From positions 1 to 17,915 of the forward strand of contig CAMLQP010000031.1 in the NCBI GenBank assembly GCA_946482115.1: 17,915 bases of DNA, written 5' to 3'. The stretch comes from an uncultured Comamonadaceae bacterium. GTDB taxonomy: Bacteria; Pseudomonadota; Gammaproteobacteria; Burkholderiales; Burkholderiaceae. Within the stretch, counting starts at the first letter, position 1. The number at the start of each line of letters is the position of its first letter. The position numbers and the translations under genes were made by a program. Below, one piece after another: positions 13,734 through 17,915 of the stretch. The notes beneath the pieces are model-generated. The model made no database searches. It had not been told where the DNA came from and saw nothing but the letters and a program-made list of their open reading frames with translations.

Positions 13734-14723
13734 ATGACACACCTCATCAACCGCCGCCAGTTCGCCGCCGCCGCGGCTGCCACTCTCGCCACCCCTTACA
13801 GCCTGGCCCAGGACGGCGCCTGGCCGAACAAGCCCGTCAAGGTCCTGCTGCCATCGAGCCCCGGGGCGGCGTCGGACGCCATGGCCCGGCTGCTGTACGA
13901 ACGCCTGGCCGCGACATTCAAACAGCCCTTCGTCATCGAGAACCGGCCCGGCGCCAGCGGCACCATCGCCACCGCGGCGGCGATCCGCTCCGCGCCGGAC
14001 GGCTACACGCTGCTGCACAGCAACGCCTCGTCCACGGTCATGGCCGAGGCGCTGATACCCAACCTTCCCCACAGCACGCTGCGTGACCTGCAGCCCGTGG
14101 GCCTGACGGCGGTGGGTGGCGTGATGCTGGTCGTCAACGCCGAGGTGCCGGCCCGCAACCTGACCGAGCTGGTGCAGTTGCTCAAGGCGCAGCCCGAGCG
14201 CTACCCGTCCTACGCCAGCTGGGCGGTGGGCTCCAATGGCCACCTGACCATGGAGTGGCTGAAGCAGCGCACCGGCATACGCATCAATCACGTGCCGTAC
14301 CGCACCATGGGCACGCTGCTGGCCGACCTGAGTTCCGGCGTGCTGCACGTCGGCTGGACGGACATCGTCTCCCCGATGGGCTTCATCCAGCAGGGACGGC
14401 TGCGGCCCATCGCCATCAACGGCGAGCTGCGCAGCCCCCGGCTGGCGGACCTGCCGACCATGACCGAGCAGGGCTACCCGTTCCCGGCCACCGGCTGGCA
14501 GGGCGTGTTCGTGCCCAAGGGCACGCCCGCCGCCATCGTCCAGCGCCTGCACGCGGAAATCAACCGCGCGCTGGCCGAACCCGAACTCCAGGCGGCGATG
14601 CAGCAGATGAACGTCCCGCCGACGCCGATCTGGACCCGCGAGCAGTTCGAGAACATGCTGGCCAGTGACCTCAAGGTGTGGAAGCAGATCGTGACCAACG
14701 GCAACATCCGCCTCGAGGGCTGA
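13734..14723 (+). CDS. Tripartite tricarboxylate transporter substrate-binding (Bug/TctC family) protein, copy 2
   Basis: A 329-residue Bug/TctC-type periplasmic binding protein. The N-terminus has consecutive arginines before a hydrophobic stretch (N6-R7-R8-Q9-F10, then an alanine-rich core, probable cleavage after A25 in SLA-QD), a pattern compatible with Tat export; copy 1 has a plain Sec-type leader. WPNKPVKVLLPSSPG (30-44), RPGASG, APDGYTLLHSN, ASWAVGSNGHLTMEWL and INHVPYR show the family and close relationship to copy 1 (11714-12706). The ligand is presumably a carboxylate linked to the surrounding catabolic genes. No membrane partners are nearby. The Shine-Dalgarno before this ATG is weak (GAAAG), and translation may depend on the upstream dioxygenase gene. 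Confidence 0.92.
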   Translation: MTHLINRRQFAAAAAATLATPYSLAQDGAWPNKPVKVLLPSSPGAASDAMARLLYERLAATFKQPFVIENRPGASGTIATAAAIRSAPDGYTLLHSNASSTVMAEALIPNLPHSTLRDLQPVGLTAVGGVMLVVNAEVPARNLTELVQLLKAQPERYPSYASWAVGSNGHLTMEWLKQRTGIRINHVPYRTMGTLLADLSSGVLHVGWTDIVSPMGFIQQGRLRPIAINGELRSPRLADLPTMTEQGYPFPATGWQGVFVPKGTPAAIVQRLHAEINRALAEPELQAAMQQMNVPPTPIWTREQFENMLASDLKVWKQIVTNGNIRLEG

Positions 14724-14748
14724 GGCAGGGCCGGGCCAGGTGCCTCAG
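14720..14748. terminator. Hairpin holding both convergent stop codons, possible bidirectional terminator
   Basis: CTGAGGCA (14720-14727) and TGCCTCAG (14741-14748) are perfect complements around a 13-nt G/C-rich loop. The stop codon of tctC copy 2 (14721-14723) and that of the AI-2E gene (14745-14747) lie in opposite arms. There is no T-run on either side, so intrinsic termination would be weak. Confidence 0.45.
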
Positions 14749-15836
14749 TCCGTCCTGATCCCGGGGTCGCCGTCCTGCGGCTCCCCGGGTTTCATGCTGT
14801 AGAGCCACTCCCGCCAGATCGCCACCAGCAGCGCCATCAGCACCGGCCCCACGAACAGGCCGACGATGCCCATGGTCTTGACGCCCCCCACCAGGCCGAA
14901 GAAGGTGGGCAGGAAGGGCAGCTTCACCGGCCCGCCGACCAGGCGCGGGCGCAGGGTCTTGTCGACGATGAAGAGCTCGATGGAACCCCAGGCGAACAGT
15001 CCGACGCCGGCCAGCCAGTGGCCGGAGCCCACCAGATAGAGCGACACCAGCGTGAACGACAGCGGCGCCCCGCCCGGAATCAGCGCCATGAAGCCGGTGA
15101 TGACCCCCAGCAGCACGGGCGACGGCACGCCGGCGACCCAGTAGGCCAGGCCCAGCACCACGCCCTCGCCGATGGCGATCAGTGTCAGGCCAGTGACGGT
15201 GGCGCTGACGGTGGCGGGCACCACGCGGGAAAACCGCTGCCAGCGTTCCGGCAGCACGTGCTCGCCGACGACATCGAGCTGCGCTGCGATGCGGCTGCCG
15301 TCCTTGTAGACGAAGAACAGCGTGATCAGCATGAACAGCGCGGTGAGCGCGAGGTTGACCACATCGCCCGTTGCCGCCAGCAGCGTGCGGTAGATGTTGC
15401 CCAGGTGCTGGCCGCTGAGCACCTGTATCCAGTGCCCCAGCGCCTGGGGCTCGCCCAGGTGTTCGCGCCAGTAGGCAGCCAGCGTCGGCCCCACCCACGG
15501 CAAGGCTTCGATCCAGGCCGGCACCGGCGCGCCGCTGCGGTTGGCTTCTATCAGCCAGGCGATGAAGGCGCTGGCCTCCTGGATGGCGTAGTGCAGCGCC
15601 AACGTCAGCGGCGCCACCAGCACCAGCAGCACCACCAGCAGCGCCACGCTGGCCGCCAGGGTGGTGTTGCCCTTGCAGCGGCGCACGCAGAGGCGGTAGA
15701 GCGGCCAGCTGGCGAAGCCGACGATCAGCGCCGCCAGCACCGGCACCACGAAACCCCGGAAAAAATAGACCCCGGCGGCAAGAACCAGTATCAGCAGGGT
15801 GCGGGCGATCAGCGGTGCGTGCAGGACGGGAGGCAT
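14745..15836 (-). CDS. AI-2E family transporter (PF01594-type membrane protein)
   Basis: A 363-residue polytopic membrane protein with the layout of the AI-2E transporter family (PerM/TqsA/YdiK relatives): two N-terminal hydrophobic segments (about 10-44), a third at 59-84, a soluble-looking middle region (about 85-150), then several C-terminal segments (158-178, 209-235, 240-270, 275-292, 311-341). Family-typical elements are FFVYKDG (174-180), the IPGGAP loop (253-258), D292-K-x-L-R-P297 and VGPVLMALL (329-337). Members are reported to export autoinducer-2 or act as ion antiporters; the substrate here is unknown. The ATG at 15836 begins the recognisable protein; a longer frame to 15947 is unsupported. 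It converges on tctC copy 2, and both stop codons sit in one hairpin. It does not look functionally linked to the catabolic genes. Confidence 0.9.
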   Translation of the reverse strand: MPPVLHAPLIARTLLILVLAAGVYFFRGFVVPVLAALIVGFASWPLYRLCVRRCKGNTTLAASVALLVVLLVLVAPLTLALHYAIQEASAFIAWLIEANRSGAPVPAWIEALPWVGPTLAAYWREHLGEPQALGHWIQVLSGQHLGNIYRTLLAATGDVVNLALTALFMLITLFFVYKDGSRIAAQLDVVGEHVLPERWQRFSRVVPATVSATVTGLTLIAIGEGVVLGLAYWVAGVPSPVLLGVITGFMALIPGGAPLSFTLVSLYLVGSGHWLAGVGLFAWGSIELFIVDKTLRPRLVGGPVKLPFLPTFFGLVGGVKTMGIVGLFVGPVLMALLVAIWREWLYSMKPGEPQDGDPGIRTD

Positions 15837-16035
15837 GGCGGGCAATATACCCCACCCCCTATGGTGGCCAGGACGCCCCAAACCGGGGCGCGGCGCACCG
15901 CCACAGACACGGGGCGCACGCCCGCTGGTGTAGTGGAAATCCCCCAAAGCGGCACCGCCCAGGCCAGATGGGCGCTCCTACAATGGCGGCCTGGCCTTGC
16001 GGCAGGCGCGAGGCCCTCATTTTTCAGCCTTTGTC
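15837..16035. other. Divergent intergenic region between AI-2E gene and ABC operon
   Basis: This 199-nt gap has no convincing gene. It contains a good -10-like TACAAT (15979-15984) facing the ABC genes without an obvious -35, flanked by the inverted repeat AGGCCAG (15961-15967)/CTGGCCT (15991-15997), and a short hairpin CGCCCC-AAACC-GGGGCG (15874-15890). On the minus strand TATATT (15844-15849) sits almost on the AI-2E start codon, which would give a very short leader. No TGTCGACA site is present, consistent with these genes lying outside the catabolic regulon. Confidence 0.3.
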
Positions 16036-16797
16036 ATGACCAAGTACCTCATCGCTCTCGGTCTCGCGGTATCGACTTCCCTGGTGGCCGCCCAGGACCT
16101 CAAGGTGGCGATCGACGCCTCCTACGAGCCTTTCACCTACAAGACGCCCGATGGCAAGCCCACCGGCTTCGACGTGGACATCGCCCAGGCCATCTGCGAC
16201 CAGCTCAAGCGCAAGTGCGTGTTCGTCGAACAGGTCTGGGACAGCATGATCCCCGGCCTGCAGGCCCGCAAGTACGACGTGATCATCAGCTCGATGTCCA
16301 TCACGGCTGATCGCCAGAAGGTCGTGGATTTCAGCGACAAGTACTACAACACCCCCAGCACCACCGTCGTCAAGGCGGGCACCGCCTACACCGGCCCGGC
16401 CTCGCTCAAGGGCAAGAAGATCGGTGTCCTGAAGGGCAGCACGCAGGAGAAGTACGCCCTGGGCGAACTCAAGCCCGCCGGCGTGACTGTGGTGCCCTAC
16501 GAGGCCCAGGACCAGGTCTACCTGGACATCAAGGCCGGCCGCCTGGACGGCACCATCGCCGACCGCGTGGAAGTCAAGGGCGGTTTCCTGGACAAGCCGG
16601 ACGGCAAGGGCTACGCCATGGTCGGCCCGGACCTGTCCGAGGCCAAGTACTTCGGCACCGGCGTGGGCGTGGCCATGCGCAAGGGCCAGGACAAGCTGAA
16701 GGCCGACGTCAACGGCGCCATCAAGGCCATCCGTGCCGACGGCCGCTACGACAAGATCGCCAAGAAGTACTTCGACTTCGACGTCTACGGCAAGTAA
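16036..16797 (+). CDS. Polar amino-acid ABC transporter, periplasmic substrate-binding protein (HisJ/ArgT/ArtJ type)
   Basis: A 253-residue SBP_bac_3 protein. A Sec signal peptide spans 1-19 (MTK start, hydrophobic core, VAA-Q cleavage). The mature protein has DASYEPFTYKTPDGKPTGFDVDIA (27-50 region, including the family signature GFDVDIA at 44-50), SSMSITADRQKVVDFS (85-100) whose R93 normally grips the ligand alpha-carboxylate, and GTIADR (172-177). Together with the permeases downstream this suggests uptake of basic or histidine-like amino acids; the ligand is an inference from the type. No clear Shine-Dalgarno precedes the ATG. A TTG-initiated extension from 15997 lacks signal-peptide character and is rejected. 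A terminator-like hairpin follows the gene, before the permease genes. Confidence 0.93.
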   Translation: MTKYLIALGLAVSTSLVAAQDLKVAIDASYEPFTYKTPDGKPTGFDVDIAQAICDQLKRKCVFVEQVWDSMIPGLQARKYDVIISSMSITADRQKVVDFSDKYYNTPSTTVVKAGTAYTGPASLKGKKIGVLKGSTQEKYALGELKPAGVTVVPYEAQDQVYLDIKAGRLDGTIADRVEVKGGFLDKPDGKGYAMVGPDLSEAKYFGTGVGVAMRKGQDKLKADVNGAIKAIRADGRYDKIAKKYFDFDVYGK

Positions 16798-16809
16798 GAC
16801 CCGCCGAGC

Positions 16810-16841
16810 GAGTCCCGGGCCCTGAGCCCGGGCTCTTTTTT
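16810..16841 (+). terminator. Terminator/attenuator between binding-protein and permease genes
   Basis: GAGTCCCGGGC (16810-16820), loop CCTGA and GCCCGGGCTC (16826-16835) form a strong stem with one bulged T, followed by six T (16836-16841). It is a textbook intrinsic terminator 12 nt after the binding-protein stop and 11 nt before the HisQ-type start. In such operons partial read-through gives more binding protein than permease, which is the likely role here. Confidence 0.8.
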
Positions 16842-16852
16842 CCGACGCCCGC

Positions 16853-17539
16853 ATGCAGAGCTACTTTCTCTCCATCCTGCAGGGCGCCGTGCTGACGGTG
16901 GGCGTCTCGCTGTCCGCGCTGGCGCTCGCCATCGTCCTCGGCCTGGCCGGCGCCACGGCCAAGCTGTCGGGCCACCGCCCGCTGGCCTGGGCGGCCACCG
17001 TCTACACCACGCTGATACGCGGCATCCCCGAGCTGGTGCTGATGCTGCTGATCTTCTACGGCGGCACCATGGGCCTGAACCACCTGCTCGAAGTCCTGGG
17101 CAGCAGCGAATCGGTGGACATCAACCCCTTCCTCGCGGGCGTCATCACCATAGGTTTCATCTACGGCGCCTACATGACGGAGACCTTCCGGGGCGCCATG
17201 CTGGCCATACCCAAGGGCCAGGCCGAAGCGGCCTGGGCCTTCGGCATGGGGCCGGTCCAGACCTTCACCCGCATCACCCTGCCGCAGATGGTGCGCTACG
17301 CCCTGCCCGGCTTCACCAACAACTGGCTGGTGCTGATCAAGTCCACGGCGCTGGTCAGCCTGATCGGCCTCAAGGACATGACCTTCCTGGCCAAGCAGGC
17401 CAGCGCCGCCACGCGCGAACCCTTCATGTTCCTGCTGTTCACGGCCGGCCTGTTCCTGATCTACACCTCGCTGTCCCTGTGGGCGCTGCGCTGGCTGAAC
17501 GCGCGCTACAGCCTGGGCGTCAAGAGGGCCGCGTCATGA
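16853..17539 (+). CDS. Polar amino-acid ABC transporter permease, HisQ type
   Basis: A 228-residue inner-membrane permease of the HisMQ/GlnP family. The N-terminal segment LQGAVLTVGVSLSALALAIVLGL (9-31 region), the YTTLIRGIPELVLMLLIFYGG stretch (51-71 region) and the cytoplasmic EAA loop (E125-A-A-W-A-F-G130-131 onward to LPQ at 143-145) are all recognisable. The EAA loop contacts the ATP-binding subunit. Hydrophobic segments lie at about 10-33, 57-75, 93-110, 150-172 and 192-212. It follows the binding-protein gene after a terminator-like hairpin, and its stop overlaps the next permease start (ATGA). The predicted partners are the downstream HisM-type permease and an ATPase presumably beyond the window. 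Confidence 0.93.
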   Translation: MQSYFLSILQGAVLTVGVSLSALALAIVLGLAGATAKLSGHRPLAWAATVYTTLIRGIPELVLMLLIFYGGTMGLNHLLEVLGSSESVDINPFLAGVITIGFIYGAYMTETFRGAMLAIPKGQAEAAWAFGMGPVQTFTRITLPQMVRYALPGFTNNWLVLIKSTALVSLIGLKDMTFLAKQASAATREPFMFLLFTAGLFLIYTSLSLWALRWLNARYSLGVKRAAS

Positions 17540-17915
17540 ACTGGGCGGTCATCTTCGAACCGGCCAACCTGGCCCTGTACGGCGAAGGCCTGGTCACCAC
17601 GCTGTGGCTGCTGGCCTCCTCGCTGGCCGTCGGCGCCGTCATGGCGCTGCTAATGGCGCTGGCGCTGACCGGCCCCGTGGCCTGGCTGCGCTGGATCGTC
17701 GGCGCCTACACCTTCTTCATCCGTGGCACGCCGCTGCTGATCCAGGTCTACCTGATCTATTACGGCCTGGCCCAGCTCGAGTGGATACAGACGCGCTGGG
17801 ACGAGGTCTGGCCCTGGACGCATTTCAAGGAGCCCTTCTTCTGCGCCTTGCTGGCCTTCAGCCTGAACACGGCGGGCTACACCGCCGAGATGCTGGCCGG
17901 CTCCATCCGCGAGAC
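17536..17915 (+). CDS. Polar amino-acid ABC transporter permease, HisM type (3' end beyond window)
   Basis: The first 126 codons of a second permease are visible before the window ends. The product begins MNWAVIFEPANLALYGEGL and continues with the family's TLWLLASSLAVGAVMALLMAL membrane segment, YTFFIRGTPLLIQVYLIYYGL (the counterpart of the RGIPEL region in HisQ) and SLNTAGYTAEMLAGSIRE, which leads into the EAA loop just past the edge. It overlaps the HisQ-type gene by ATGA. HisQ and HisM form the heterodimeric membrane channel of histidine/lysine/arginine/ornithine importers. Confidence 0.92.
   Translation, partial: MNWAVIFEPANLALYGEGLVTTLWLLASSLAVGAVMALLMALALTGPVAWLRWIVGAYTFFIRGTPLLIQVYLIYYGLAQLEWIQTRWDEVWPWTHFKEPFFCALLAFSLNTAGYTAEMLAGSIRE

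Noticed and set aside
12493..14967. TGTCGACC at 12493-12500 and TGTCGACG at 14960-14967 as further operator copies
   Set aside because: Each lies inside a coding region, breaks the palindrome and lacks the AT-rich arms.
15997..16035. TTG-initiated N-terminal extension of the ABC binding protein
   Set aside because: The ATG at 16036 gives a normal Sec signal peptide; the extension would bury it behind 13 residues with no signal character.
15018..16310. Plus-strand reading frame of 430 codons
   Set aside because: It is antisense to the AI-2E gene and then out of frame with the binding-protein gene; no family motif is seen.
1..17915. tRNA, rRNA, CRISPR arrays, insertion sequences or prophage genes
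   Set aside because: I looked for transposase-like proteins, terminal inverted repeats, regularly spaced repeats and tRNA-like cloverleafs and saw none; almost all of the window is accounted for by the genes listed.

Overview
The window is a GC-rich (roughly two thirds G+C) bacterial chromosome segment, densely packed with catabolic genes. Orphan Bug/TctC-type periplasmic binding proteins, several medium-chain dehydrogenase/reductases, FCD-type GntR regulators and a histidine/arginine-type polar amino-acid ABC transporter together suggest a betaproteobacterium of the order Burkholderiales, probably a Comamonadaceae or Alcaligenaceae relative. That placement is inferred from gene content only.

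Layout. (1) Positions 1-2982, minus strand: an amidohydrolase-fold protein, an NADP-dependent MDR oxidoreductase, a quinone-oxidoreductase-like MDR, and the first 20 codons of pntA at the left edge. (2) 3102-4633, plus: an SDR and a GntR regulator, divergent from block 1. (3) 4621-6176, minus: a TauD/TfdA dioxygenase and a histidine phosphatase. (4) 6334-10812, plus: a five-gene run (MDR reductase, two small unknown proteins, acyl-CoA ligase, YeiH-type exporter); the last four genes are chained by ATGA stop/start overlaps. (5) 10730-12706, minus: a TctC-type binding protein and a second GntR regulator. (6) 12898-14723, plus: a second TauD/TfdA dioxygenase and a second TctC-type protein. (7) 14745-15836, minus: an AI-2E family membrane protein. 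(8) 16036 to the right edge, plus: a HisJ/HisQ/HisM-type ABC transporter, the last gene cut by the window end. Regions 7-8 look like ordinary housekeeping or transport genes bordering the catabolic island.

How it fits together. The three divergent intergenic regions of the island (around 3055, 6270 and 12828) each carry one copy of the palindrome TGTCGACA inside an 18-bp dyad, ATTnnTGTCGACAnnAAT. I found no other copy of the 8-mer by eye. The two GntR regulators are close paralogs, so the simplest reading is one regulon of six transcription units controlled by one or both of them. The enzymes suggest degradation of an imported carboxylate, with oxygenolytic cleavage by Fe(II)/2-oxoglutarate dioxygenases, CoA activation, and NAD(P)H-linked reduction steps. 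A YeiH/TauZ-like exporter beside TauD-family enzymes makes an organosulfonate substrate a possibility, but the substrate cannot be read from the sequence.

The most unusual items are the shared dyad, which in the 6.27-kb region also supplies the -35 hexamer in both directions; a pair of adjacent small proteins of unknown function that share a motif and look like tandem paralogs; and an amidohydrolase-fold protein that has lost most of its expected metal ligands.
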